Below, piece by piece: positions 46,601-59,633 of a DNA stretch of 64,000 nt. Source of the stretch: Sparassis latifolia (lineage: Eukaryota; Basidiomycota; Agaricomycetes; Polyporales; Sparassidaceae); NCBI GenBank assembly GCA_018466975.1, contig CM031556.1, forward strand, positions 4,402,001-4,466,000, read 5' to 3'. Position 1 is the stretch's first letter. Each line of letters begins with the position of its first letter. Under the pieces are notes generated by a model that was given only the letters and a program-made list of their open reading frames with translations, was not told the origin of the DNA and searched no databases. The translations under genes and the position numbers were made by a program.

Positions 46601-49600
46601 CGGGCGGCCTTTCTCCACCTCCCTGCACCCTCCCTCGGCCGTCTTCGACCTGCGCAGGCCCGCGGAGGCGAATGACGGCCACGTGGTGCAACGACGCCCC
46701 ACGACAAGTTTTCCAAGGCCCGAGCGGCCTCTCTCCACCTCCCTGCGCCTCCCTCGGTCCCTTTGACCCGCGCAGGCCCACAGCGACGAACGATGGCCAC
46801 GCGGTGCAACGACGGCCCCGCCACAAGTCTGCCAAGGCCCTAGGCAGCCTCTCCACTAACCCGCACCCTCCCTCAGCCTCTTCGACCCGTGCAGGCCCAC
46901 GGAGGCGAACGACGGTGGCGCAGAGGTCGTGTCGGCCACCACGGTTCAACGACGGCGTGAAGCCCTGCCACACGGTCGCCAAAGCCCGCCTGGGCTCCCC
47001 TTGCACCTCGCCCCTCCCCTCGCCCCTCACCTCTCCACCCTCTTCGCCCGTTCGCGCGGGTAGCTGACACGCGGACGGCGAGGCAACATCTCGCGGGCGC
47101 TCGAGGTCGACGGGATGCAGCCCGCCGTCAACCTTGGTGACACCCTCTCCCTCCGCCTCGGGCTCCCCCAGGCCGTTGAACGCAAATGTTCGGCGGCACG
47201 TTTGTTTTCGGAGGTCGAAGGGCATGCCAGGTAAATAAAAAAATCTTCTTTGTCCCTATCCCACCGTGCTAACTTTTCGCAGTCTCATCGTTGTCGTGCC
47301 GGCCAACGCGATGCAACAGCAGCGCGTTGCCCCCTCCTCGCGGTCGCCGAGGCCCCTCTAAGTCTCAATGCACCCAACTCCACCTCCCTGCACCCTCCGC
47401 CAACCGTCTTCTTCGCGCGCAGGCCCACCACGATGAACGACGGCGCCCCGGTCGTCACACCGGCCTCCACCCTCCGCCTCGCGCTCCCCCAGGCCGTCGA
47501 ACGCAAACGTTCGGCGGCACGTTTATTTTCGAAGGTCGAAGGGCATGCCAGGTAAGTAAAAAAGCTTTGTTGTCCCTATCCCACCGTGCTAATATTTTGC
47601 AGCCCCTTCGTTGTCGCGCCAGCCACCGCGGTGCAACAGGGGCGCATTGCCCCCTCCTCGCGGTCGCCTCGAAGCCTCGCCACATCCCCACCTCCCCGCA
47701 GCCTCCCTCGGCCCTCTTCGACGTGCTCAGGCAGACCACGGCGAACGACGGCACCGCAGTGGTCGCGTCGGCCACCGCGGAGGAACGACCACACCGACCT
47801 CCCTCCTCGCGGTCTCCAGGCCCCGACGCTGGCCCTCGTCACCTCCCAGCACCGTCAGCCAACCCTCATCGACTCTCGTTCGCCATCTGGGGCGAACGAC
47901 TGTACCCCGAACCTGCCCTCGAAGATCGAGCACCGGTCATGTCCACCTCTCTCGCGGACTGAAACGCAACGCGCTTCAGCATCCGTATATCCAGCAGTGC
48001 TCGCGCAGTAGAGGTAAGTACAAAATATTTTTTCGGTTTTTTCTAACGGTGCTAATGACCTCCACCCCAGTTGACACGCTACATCGACGGGCACGCACAT
48101 CCGCCGCCCCGCTCCTCTCGAACGCCGCAGATCCACTCCTCTCGCACGCCCCCGTCTCACTCCTCTCGAACGCCGCAGATCCACTCCTCTCGCACGCCCC
48201 CGTCCCACTCCTCTCGAACGCCGCGGTCCCACTCCCCTCGAACGCCCCCGTCCCTTTCCCCTCGAACGCCGCGATCTGCGCACAAGGCACCTCGGTCCTC
48301 GTCCGCGGGGGCCAGCCACAGACGCGGAACGCGCAGCAACAACGGGCCGTCACACTAGGTCGACAGGCACGCACGCTCGTCCGGGAGAGGTGCGCTAGCC
48401 TCCTCACCGTACATTTAGAATTGTGTGCGGACTCACTGTCGACCGCACGCACAACGCGCGTACTGTCTGCGGTACGCTCGTCTATCCCCCACGTCGTTTT
48501 TCGTTCCTGCCCTGGCCAGGTGCGCACGAACCTTCCGACCCTCCCCCTTCGCCCCGGCTTGCCCGACGCAGGATACTCACGTGCGCTCGTTCCGCCGCAA
48601 AGAAAAACGGCTCGCGTTTCTGGCGTGCCGCGAAGTGCTCGACGTGCGCGTGCGGAAATCGCCGTGTTCTTCCTCCCCCCGGGGACGCGCGGATGCTCAG
48701 ACGATGGAAGAGCAGGCAACGCGCCCGCAGCAGGACGCTCGCATCAAAATCTGCGGCTTTGTCTGTTCGCCGCTGTTCGCCGCACAGAAGACACTCACAG
48801 CGCGGAGACGTCAGCGGGTGGGAATTTGTACAACGACGACGCGATATCGTATGTACAAGTTAAGATTTATCGTCCCCCTTGCAAGATCACCTCGCGTTTT
48901 CGCCACTCCCAATCTGCTCGTCACCGACATCGATGCACGCGCTTGCCAACGCAATACTCCACGCCGGCCATCCTTTGCAGGTGAGTCCGCGTTGGCACAT
49001 GCCCACGTCATCGTGCGCATCGTGCACGTTGTAGAGCACAACTAGCTCCGCGTGTACTGCTGCGGTGCCCTTCACGTGTGGACTCCACCATGGTACCGCC
49101 GCCTTCAACTCCATCTTCTCGCGCAACTGCGCCCCGCCCCTCCGTGCTTGTCGCAACTGCGCCCTCGCACCCTCGCATAAGACATAGCACCCCGTCCAGA
49201 AGGCAGTGCCTCGCCTCGAACACCCTCTCCTCAAACACCCTCTCGAGCTCTATACTTCGCGGGGCTCCCACCACGCGATCCCAACTACTCCCCACGCTTT
49301 CGCGCGTCAGGGCGCCGATCTCTGCGCGCGTGCCTATCCCGTACATACGTCGTAGCTACTACTAATACATTTCTGGCATTTCTCATGCTCCGAATGCGCA
49401 CCACGCTCCACCTGCGCAAACAGCACACCGAGTGAGTGCGACACGTCCGAACAGAGTTTGCATGCCCAGGCATGGCCAGGTGCACGTCTCCAATCCACAC
49501 CCTCAGGCATCAACGAGATGCGCCAGACATGTTCGACCTCCACCGCACACCCCTCCACAAAGAGCCAGCCCGCATCAAAAAAATATATTTCATTCAAAAC

Positions 49601-51230
49601 GGTCCTGCATGGGATGTCAGCGGGGTGCAACGTGAGCAAGGAGCGGGGAACGCACCGATCGCTATGTTACATGCGTGCGCTCAGTGTCTACCAGCTGCAG
49701 AAATCGGCCAGAGCGGGGGATGAATCAATGACGTGGGGCGTATATCTGATGGGAGGACGGGGCGAGCGTGTGTGCAGATGGGCGAGCATAGAGGATTGTC
49801 GGTGTCACTATAGGAAAGACGTGGGGAACGTACCGTGGTGGGTCGCGTCCATCTCCGACATGCTGGCAACATTTCGGATGGAATGAGAATGATGTAAATC
49901 AGTGAAGAAATGTGAGAGAGGCGCGAATTGACCTACTGGTCACATGCAAGCGCCGTACTTGTTGTCCGAGACCCAGGGAGGAACGACCGCGAAGGGAGTG
50001 CAGACGGAGGAGGGAGTGCAGACGGAGGAGGGAGTGCAGACGGAGGAGGGAGTGCAGATGGAGGAGGGAGTGCAGACGGAGGAGGGCAGGCGACAGACAG
50101 CGAGCGGGAGAGGTGCGCATTTGACATCTGCTATGCAAGCGCGGGCAGAGGAGGAGCAGCGGTGATGGTAGGAGGATGGGCGAGCATGGAAGAGGGTTGT
50201 CAGCATCACCATGGGAAAGCCGTGGAGAACATACCGTGGTGGGCCGCATCAGTCTCCGACGCGCGAGCAACATTTCTGATGGGAAAACATTGTAAATGAG
50301 TGTAGAAACATGAGGAAAGCGTGATTTGACTTACTGATTGTACGCGAAAGTCGTGCTTGTCGTCCGAGACCCAAAGAGCAACAACCGCGCATTTATCATC
50401 TTGTGGGGTGCTGGAGAGTGCTGACAAGCACACGGAGGTAAGAGGAGCGGGAAAAAGGTGGTGGAATCGAGGTCGAGAGGAGGAGAGGGAGGTGACGCTA
50501 GCCTACGCGCCGGTTCGAATCATGTTTGCTAGCCTCGTGTAGGCGCTTCTGCCGCTGTGAGCGCCGCATGACATAGCTTACTGAGATTCTGTGGTGAGAT
50601 TTATGACGTCCCCGCCATCTAATCTTCCGGAGAAGGGTATGCGCTGCAGGCAGGACACTTACTCTAAGATATTCAGAATTCCGCATGCGCTCACCAGCTG
50701 GCATTTACATGCAGGTGTTCCTGGCCGCATTTCGTCCGTTTCAAGGATGCATATTCATCCGCACGGCGTTTGAAACTGTCGGTGAGCGAACACATCTGCG
50801 TAGAGATTACATGCACGCGAGCCTTGGGACATGTTGCACAGCTCATGCCCAGAGTTGGCAGCTGCCGTCCTCGTCCAATATGTGACTAAGCCACACACGC
50901 AGAAGGCGGAGCAAAAGTGTGCGAGCATGCAACCAACTCCCCTTGATATATATTGCTTCATCCTACCGTTAGGCCACCGGACTTTTGGCCTCGGCACCTG
51001 TTCACTTGGACATCACGTAATACAAAGCACGGTCACCTCAGTGTTATCTGAGCGTCAGTTATCTCCGCGTTATCTGGCTGTTATCTGAATGTTATGCTGA
51101 GGGAGCATTATCTGAATGTCAGGCTGACTGAGCGTTATCTGAACGTTAGGCTGACTGGCGTCATCTAACTGTTAGTTGACCATTATCTGAATGACACATG
51201 GTCATGTGAGTCAGTGTATAGACCTGGAAC
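43626..51230. repeat. GC-rich macro-satellite unit 2 (7605 bp)
   Basis: This is a full copy, collinear with unit 1 over its whole length and very close to unit 3. It starts at tatctatagg, replacing the satellite after gcaac. It holds the compound inverted repeat (43632-43661), the hairpin (45662-45692) and the 18-bp repeat (about 49994-50086). The longest open frame, 47611-48984 on the plus strand, lacks an ATG start and is broken in the other copies, so it is not called as a gene. Confidence 0.95.
44423..48070 (+). other. Array of intron-like elements, unit 2
   Basis: The seven elements of unit 1 are conserved here: 44423-44474, 45027-45079, 45875-45926, 46194-46246, 47231-47282, 47552-47602 and 48014-48070. 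Donor, branch site and acceptor are intact in every one. Differences from unit 1 are mostly in A-run length. Confidence 0.7.
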
Positions 51231-52174
51231 ATTATCATTTCTTACTGATTTATTATATCATGCTTTTATACGGAGTACCGTAGACCGCATACAGAGCGTC
51301 GTAGGCAACATATAAATGTTGGTAGACGACATACAAATATTTCCGAGGGGCATACAAAAAATCGTCATAAGCGACATACGACATTTGTTATAGGCGGCAT
51401 ACAGAGTACCGTAGGCCACGTACCGACATGCGTAGACCACATACAGAGCATCGAAGGCGACATACATATCACGCTTTTATAAAAATCGACCGCACGTTGT
51501 AGACCGCATACAGAGTACGGCGGACCGCGTACAGAGTACTATAGACCGCATACAGAATACCGTGGACCGCGTACAGAGCGTCGTAAGCCACATACAAACA
51601 TTTATAGACCACGTGCCGACATTCGTAGACCACATGCCGAGCGTCGTAGGCGACATACAAACGTTCGTGCATGGCATACAAATACTTCTAAGCGGCATAC
51701 AAAAAATACTTCTAAGCGACGTACGAACGCTTATTACGGGCAGCATACAGAGTACCGTGAACGGCATACGGAGCATAGTAGACCACATACAGAGTGTCGT
51801 AACCGACATACGAATGTTTCCAAGGGACGAACCAATATTTCCCAGTGGCGTAACGAATATTTATAAGCGGCATACAAAAACCGTCATAGGCAACATTATA
51901 GGCAGCATACAGAGTACCATTAAATGACGTACGGAGCATAGTAGACCACATACAGAGTGACGTAACCGACATACAAATATTTCGAAGCGGCATACAAATA
52001 TTTCTAAGCGGCAGACAAAAAATCATTATAAGCGACATACCAACATTTATTACAGGCAGCATACGGAGTACCGCAAACGGCGTACAGAGCATAGTAGACC
52101 ACATACAGAGTGTCGTAACCGACATAAGAATATTTCAAAGCGGCATACGAATATTTATAACCGACATACCAGAC
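51231..52174. repeat. AT-rich satellite array 2 (single truncated higher-order repeat)
   Basis: One incomplete higher-order repeat of 944 bases has the same diverged anchor (ttatcatttcttactg) as the starts of arrays 1 and 3. It is interrupted after ccagac by unit 3, just before the TTAGG-like block would begin. Confidence 0.95.
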
Positions 52175-55100
52175 TATCTATAGGCCGCAGGCCTAACGCT
52201 ACGTTAGGCCGCCCGACTTTCCGCCCCTGTATCCCTTCCTTCCTCCTCGTTTCGGTCCTCGGCTATCTCAAAAGATCGCCCGACATCGAATCTACCAACT
52301 ACCCGAAGATACAGTTCGACGGAGATCTGGGTCGCCGTGGCCACCGGCGGCAATCAGCCGACTTTCCCACCTCGCGCGTCTTCGACTCCTCGATTTTTTC
52401 TTGTCCTCACCCTCTACCCCTCGCCTCATATTGTATATCATCCGCGCCGGCGCGCCCTTGGTGATTCTCTCCTTCGTTTCCGAGCCTGGCCGTCTGGCTT
52501 CAAGACGAGACCCCGCTCGGGAAGAATGACGAGGCCGTTGTGAAGATACAGGGGAAGGAAGTGGGAGGGCGCGCACCAGCGGGAACGAGGTAAGCTGACC
52601 CACACTCAATGCTCTTCCATTCGCCCATCGAGGGGGCTCGAAGGTGCTTGCGAACCGTACAACGGGTCGTAGGCAGCTCGTTTCTGCCTGCCTGTCTGAT
52701 TTCTCGTCCAACGCAGCACGTCAGTGTCGCGTTTCTCGAGCGACACGACCTCTACCCCTCGCGGTCCCCTGCACCATCGAAGGCGAACGTTCGACCGCAC
52801 GTTCACTATGGAGGGTTGTAGGGGGCCGATGTGAGTAAAGAAACACTCTTTTTTGTTTTTCAGCCGTGCTAATCTCATACAGCGGCGTTGTCGTCGCGCC
52901 GGCCACCACGGTGCCACAATAGCACCCAGCTCCCTTCTCGCGGTCTCCACCCGCCGACGAAGGCCCGCGTCGACTCCCAGGACCCTCACCCAACCCTCCT
53001 TGACGTGTGTTCGCCCCCTGTGGTGAACGATCGCGCCCCGGTTGTCACGCCGGCTGCCGCAGTGCAACGACCACGCCGACCTCCCTCCTTGCGGTCTCCA
53101 GGTTCCGACGCTGGCCGGCGTCACCTCACCCTCCTTGACTCGCGTTCGCCCGCTGTGGTGAACGACCGCGCCTTGGTCGTCAAGCCGGCCACCGCGATGC
53201 AACGACCTCGCCGACCTCCCTCCTGGCATTCTCTAGCGCCCGACGCTGGCCCGCGTCACCTCCTAGCACCGTCAGCCAGCCCTCCTTGACTCTCGTTCGC
53301 CGTCTGCGGTGAACGACTGCGCACTGGACCTCCCGTCGAACATCGAGTGCCGGCCGGTCGGCTCGATGTCTCTGGCGCACTCAAACGCAATGCATTTGAG
53401 CGCGCGTTCGCCCAGCAGTGGTCGGGCCATATAGGTGAGTAAAAATATCTGTTATTGGTTTTTTTTAACGGTGCCAACAACCTCTAGAAGACCCGACGCC
53501 GACGCAGGGAACGCGGAGCGACGACGGAGCTACTCGCGACGACGGGGGACGCGTTGCGGATTTGGGAATATACGAGTGATGGGCAGCCTGCTATGTCGTC
53601 GTACGTGGGCCGGCAGCCAACTTCGAGTGGGCATCGACTGGTGACGAAGATCGCGTATGCGCTCCCTCTCTCAGAAGTCCTTTAGCTTACGATTGCACTG
53701 TACTACTACAGCAAAGTAAAGTACAGAACCATGGGATGGGTGCGCCACTGATGAACTTTCACCATCCCCCGACCCTCTTCGATGTGCTCAGGCAGACCAC
53801 GGCAAACGACGGCACCGCAGTGGTCGCGTCGGCCACCGCGGAGTGACCGCGCTGACCTCCCTCCTTGCGGTGTCGAGGCCCCGACGCTGGCCCGCCAATA
53901 AGCATAACGGCCCCGCCATTAAGCATAACGGCCGCCCCGTAAGTATAACGGTCCCGCGACTAAGCATAACGGCCGGCGGGGCGTGGGAATGCCGCCACCG
54001 AACAAGCGCCGGCCGGACTTGGACATTTTCGCGCTGCTGTTGCTGCCCTCACCGTTGCGCCACCCTTCCACAACGCCGAGGAGTATCTCCTCGGCGTTGT
54101 TCTGCTTTTCTTTTTCATCCTCTTGCTTGTTTCCGCCGTCTTTTCTGGTTTCTTCCGGGACCTGGCGCTGACGCGCCATGTCTCCTTGGCTACACCTTCT
54201 CCCTCCACCTCGCGCTCCCCCAGGCCGTCGAACGCAAACGTTCGGCAGCACGTTTACTTTCGGAGGTCGAAGGGCATTTCAGGTAAGTATAAAAAAGCCT
54301 TCTGTGCCTGTCCCGCGGTGCTAACATTTTGCAGCCACGTCGTTGTCGCGCCAGCCACCGCGGTGCAACAACGACGCACTGCCTCCTCCTCGCGGTCGTG
54401 GAGGCCCGCTGAAACCTCACCACACCCCATGCCACCTCCCTGCACCCTTCATCGACCCTCCTCTTCGCGCGCAGGCCGACCACGGTGAATGACGGCGCCC
54501 CGGTCGTCGTACCGGCCTCCACCCTCTGCCTCGCTCTTCCAGGCCGTCGAACGTGACTGTTCCGTGGCACGTTGGTTTTCGGAGGACGAAGGGCAATCCA
54601 GGTGAGTCCAAAAAAAAGCTTCTGTCCCTATTCCGCGGTGCTAACATTTTGTAGCCGCGTCGTCGTTGCGCCGGCCACCTAGGTGCAAAAGCGGCGCGCA
54701 GCCCCCTCCTCGCGGTCGCGGAGGCCCCTCGAAGCCTCTCTCCACCTCCCTGCACCCTCCCTCGGCCCTCTTCGACCCGCGCAGGCCCACGGCAGCGAAC
54801 GACGGCGACGCGGTGGTCGCGTCGGCCACCGCAGTGCGACGAAGGCTCTCAGCCCCAACTACAGCATTGCCAAGGCCCCGCGGGGCCCCAGGCAGCCTCT
54901 CCACCTCCCCGCACCCTCCCTCGGCTGTCTTCGACCCGCGCAGGCCCACGGCGGCGAACGACAGCCACGCGGTGCAACGATGGCCCCGCCACAAGTCTGC
55001 CAAGGCCTCGGGCGGCCTTTCTCCACCTCCCTGCACCCTCCCTCGGCCGTCTTCGACCTGCGCAGGCCCGCGGAGGCGAATGACGGCCACGTGGTGCAAC

Positions 55101-58100
55101 GACGCCCCACGACAAGTTTTCCAAGGCCCGAGCGGCCTCTCTCCACCTCCCTGCGCCTCCCTCGGTCCCTTTTGACCCGCGCAGGCCCACAGCGACGAAC
55201 GATGGCCACGCGGTGCAACGACGGCCCCGCCACAAGTCTGCCAAGGCCCTAGGCAGCCTCTCCACTAACCCGCACCCTCCCTCAGCCTCTTCGACCCGTG
55301 CAGGCCCACGGAGGCGAACGACGGTGGCGCAGAGGTCGTGTCGGCCACCACGGTTCAACGACGGCGTGAAGCCCTGCCACACGGTCGCCAAAGCCCGCCT
55401 GGGCTCCCTTGCACCTCGCCCCTCCCTCGCCCCTCACCTCTCCACCCTCTTCGCCCGTTCGCGCGGGTAGCTGACACGCGGACGGCGAGGCAACATCTCG
55501 CGGGCGCTCGAGGTCGACGGGATGCAGCCCGCCGTCAACCTTGGTGACACCCTCTCCCTCCGCCTCGGGCTCCCCCAGGCCGTTGAACGCAAATGTTCGG
55601 CGGCACGTTTGTTTTCGGAGGTCGAAGGGCATGCCAGGTAAATAAAAAAATCTTCTTTGTCCCTATCCCACCGTGCTAACTTTTCGCAGTCTCATCGTTG
55701 TCGTGCCGGCCAACGCGATGCAACAGCAGCGCGTTGCCCTCCTCGCGGTCGCCGAGGCCCTCTAAGTCTCAATGCACCCAACTCCACCTCCCTGCACCCT
55801 CCGCCAACCGTCTTCTTCGCGCGCAGGCCCACCACGATGAACGACGGCGCCCCGGTCGTCACACCGGCCTCCACCCTCCGCCTCGCGCTCCCCCAGGCCG
55901 TCGAACGCAAACGTTCGGCGGCACGTTTATTTTCGAAGGTCGAAGGGCATGCCAGGTAAGTAAAAAAGCTTTGTTGTCCCTATCCCACCGTGCTAATATT
56001 TTGCAGCCCCTTCGTTGTCGCGCCAGCCACCGCGGTGCAACAGGGGCGCATTGCCCCCTCCTCGCGGTCGCCTCGAAGCCTCGCCACATCCCCACCTCCC
56101 CGCAGCCTCCCTCGGCCCTCTTCGACGTGCTCAGGCAGACCACGGCGAACGACGGCACCGCAGTGGTCGCGTCGGCCACCGCGGAGGAACGACCACACCG
56201 ACCTCCCTCCTCGCGGTCTCCAGGCCCCGACGCTGGCCCTCGTCACCTCCCAGCACCGTCAGCCAACCCTCATCGACTCTCGTTCGCCATCTGGGGCGAA
56301 CGACTGTACCCCGAACCTGCCCTCGAAGATCGAGCACCGGTCATGTCCACCTCTCTCGCGGACTGAAACGCAACGCGCTTCAGCATCCGTATATCCAGCA
56401 GTGCTCGCGCAGTAGAGGTAAGTACAAAATATTTTTTCGGTTTTTTCTAACGGTGCTAATGACCTCCACCCCAGTTGACACGCTACATCGACGGGCACGC
56501 ACATCCGCCGCCCCGCTCCTCTCGAACGCCGCAGATCCACTCCTCTCGCACGCCCCGTCTCACTCCTCTCGAACGCCGCAGATCCACTCCTCTCGCACGC
56601 CCCCGTCCCACTCCTCTCGAACGCCGCGGTCCCACTCCCTCGAACGCCCCCGTCCCTTTCCCCTCGAACGCCGCGATCTGCGCACAAGGCACCTCGGTCC
56701 TCGTCCGCGGGGGCCAGCCACAGACGCGGAACGCGCAGCAACAACGGGCCGTCACACTAGGTCGACAGGCACGCACGCTCGTCCGGGAGAGGTGCGCTAG
56801 CCTCCTCACCGTACATTTAGAATTGTGTGCGGACTCACTGTCGACCGCACGCACAACGCGCGTACTGTCTGCGGTACGCTCGTCTATCCCCCACGTCGTT
56901 TTTCGTTCCTGCCCTGGCCAGGTGCGCACGAACCTTCCGACCCTCCCCCTTCGCCCCGGCTTGCCCGACGCAGGATACTCACGTGCGCTCGTTCCGCCGC
57001 AAAGAAAAACGGCTCGCGTTTCTGGCGTGCCGCGAAGTGCTCGACGTGCGCGTGCGGAAATCGCCGTGTTCTTCCTCCCCCCGGGGACGCGCGGATGCTC
57101 AGACGATGGAAGAGCAGGCAACGCGCCCGCAGCAGGACGCTCGCATCAAAATCTGCGGCTTTGTCTGTTCGCCGCTGTTCGCCGCACAGAAGACACTCAC
57201 AGCGCGGAGACGTCAGCGGGTGGGAATTTGTACAACGACGACGCGATATCGTATGTACAAGTTAAGATTTATCGTCCCCTTGCAAGATCACCTCGCGTTT
57301 TCGCCACTCCCAATCTGCTCGTCACCGACATCGATGCACGCGCTTGCCAACGCAATACTCCACGCCGGCCATCCTTTGCAGGTGAGTCCGCGTTGGCACA
57401 TGCCCACGTCATCGTGCGCATCGTGCACGTTGTAGAGCACAACTAGCTCCGCGTGTACTGCTGCGGTGCCCTTCACGTGTGGACTCCACCATGGTACCGC
57501 CGCCTTCAACTCCATCTTCTCGCGCAACTGCGCCCCGCCCCTCCGTGCTTGTCGCAACTGCGCCCTCGCACCCTCGCATAAGACATAGCACCCCGTCCAG
57601 AAGGCAGTGCCTCGCCTCGAACACCCTCTCCTCAAACACCCTCTCGAGCTCTATACTTCGCGGGGCTCCCACCACGCGATCCCAACTACTCCCCACGCTT
57701 TCGCGCGTCAGGGCGCCGATCTCTGCGCGCGTGCCTATCCCGTACATACGTCGTAGCTACTACTAATACATTTCTGGCATTTCTCATGCTCCGAATGCGC
57801 ACCACGCTCCACCTGCGCAAACAGCACACCGAGTGAGTGCGACACGTCCGAACAGAGTTTGCATGCCCAGGCATGGCCAGGTGCACGTCTCCAATCCACA
57901 CCCTCAGGCATCAACGAGATGCGCCAGACATGTTCGACCTCCACCGCACACCCCTCCACAAAGAGCCAGCCCGCATCAAAAAAATATATTTCATTCAAAA
58001 CGGTCCTGCATGGGATGTCAGCGGGGTGCAACGTGAGCAAGGAGCGGGGAACGCACCGATCGCTATGTTACATGCGTGCGCTCAGTGTCTACCAGCTGCA

Positions 58101-59633
58101 GAAATCGGCCAGAGCGGGGGATGAATCAATGACGTGGGGCGTATATCTGATGGGAGGACGGGGCGAGCGTGTGTGCAGATGGGCGAGCATAGAGGATTGT
58201 CGGTGTCACTATAGGAAAGACGTGGGGAACGTACCGTGGTGGGTCGCGTCCATCTCCGACATGCTGGCAACATTTCGGATGGAATGAGAATGATGTAAAT
58301 CAGTGAAGAAATGTGAGAGAGGCGCGAATTGACCTACTGGTCACATGCAAGCGCCGTACTTGTTGTCCGAGACCCAGGGAGGAACGACCGCGAAGGGAGT
58401 GCAGACGGAGGAGGGAGTGCAGACGGAGGAGGGAGTGCAGACGGAGGAGGGAGTGCAGATGGAGGAGGGAGTGCAGACGGAGGAGGGCAGGCGACAGACA
58501 GCGAGCGGGAGAGGTGCGCATTTGACATCTGCTATGCAAGCGCGGGCAGAGGAGGAGCAGCGGTGATGGTAGGAGGATGGGCGAGCATGGAAGAGGGTTG
58601 TCAGCATCACCATGGGAAAGCCGTGGAGAACATACCGTGGTGGGCCGCATCAGTCTCCGACGCGCGAGCAACATTTCTGATGGGAAAACATTGTAAATGA
58701 GTGTAGAAACATGAGGAAAGCGTGATTTGACTTACTGATTGTACGCGAAAGTCGTGCTTGTCGTCCGAGACCCAAAGAGCAACAACCGCGCATTTATCAT
58801 CTTGTGGGGTGCTGGAGAGTGCTGACAAGCACACGGAGGTAAGAGGAGCGGGAAAAAGGTGGTGGAATCGAGGTCGAGAGGAGGAGAGGGAGGTGACGCT
58901 AGCCTACGCGCCGGTTCGAATCATGTTTGCTAGCCTCGTGTAGGCGCTTCTGCCGCTGTGAGCGCCGCATGACATAGCTTACTGAGATTCTGTGGTGAGA
59001 TTTATGACGTCCCCGCCATCTAATCTTCCGGAGAAGGGTATGCGCTGCAGGCAGGACACTTACTCTAAGATATTCAGAATTCCGCATGCGCTCACCAGCT
59101 GGCATTTACATGCAGGTGTTCCCTGGCCGCATTTCGTCCGTTTCAAGGATGCATATTCATCCGCACGGCGTTTGAAACTGTCGGTGAGCGAACACATCTG
59201 CGTAGAGATTACATGCACGCGAGCCTTGGGACATGTTGCACAGCTCATGCCCAGAGTTGGCAGCTGCCGTCCTCGTCCAATATGTGACTAAGCCACACAC
59301 GCAGAAGGCGGAGCAAAAGTGTGCGAGCATGCAACCAACTCCCCTTGATATATATTGCTTCATCCTACCGTTAGGCCACCGGACTTTTGGCCTCGGCACC
59401 TGTTCACTTGGACATCACGTAATACAAAGCACGGTCACCTCAGTGTTATCTGAGCGTCAGTTATCTCCGCGTTATCTGGCTGTTATCTGAATGTTATGCT
59501 GAGGGAGCATTATCTGAATGTCAGGCTGACTGAGCGTTATCTGAACGTTAGGCTGACTGAGCGTCATCTAACTGTTAGTTGACCATTATCTGAATGACAC
59601 ATGGTCATGTGAGTCAGTGTATAGACCTGGAAC
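52175..59633. repeat. GC-rich macro-satellite unit 3 (7459 bp)
   Basis: This is a full copy close to unit 2 but about 146 bases shorter. Most of the loss is at 52440-52510, where blocks present in unit 2 are missing and the remaining ones appear in swapped order (ccggcgcgccc before cctggccgtctgg). The compound inverted repeat (52181-52210), hairpin (54070-54100) and 18-bp repeat (about 58395-58487) are intact. Confidence 0.95.
52831..56474 (+). other. Array of intron-like elements, unit 3
   Basis: All seven intron-like elements are again present with intact splice signals: 52831-52882, 53435-53487, 54283-54334, 54602-54654, 55638-55689, 55956-56006 and 56418-56474. Confidence 0.7.

Noticed and set aside
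46233..47225. 330-residue minus-strand open frame in unit 2
   Set aside because: It is Arg/Gly-rich low complexity over the 120-bp minisatellite and antisense to the intron-like elements; fragments only in the other units.
47611..48984. 457-residue plus-strand open frame in unit 2
   Set aside because: It has no ATG start, reads straight through intron-like element 7, and is shifted in units 1 and 3 by single-base differences in C-runs. Better explained by GC-rich, stop-poor repeats.
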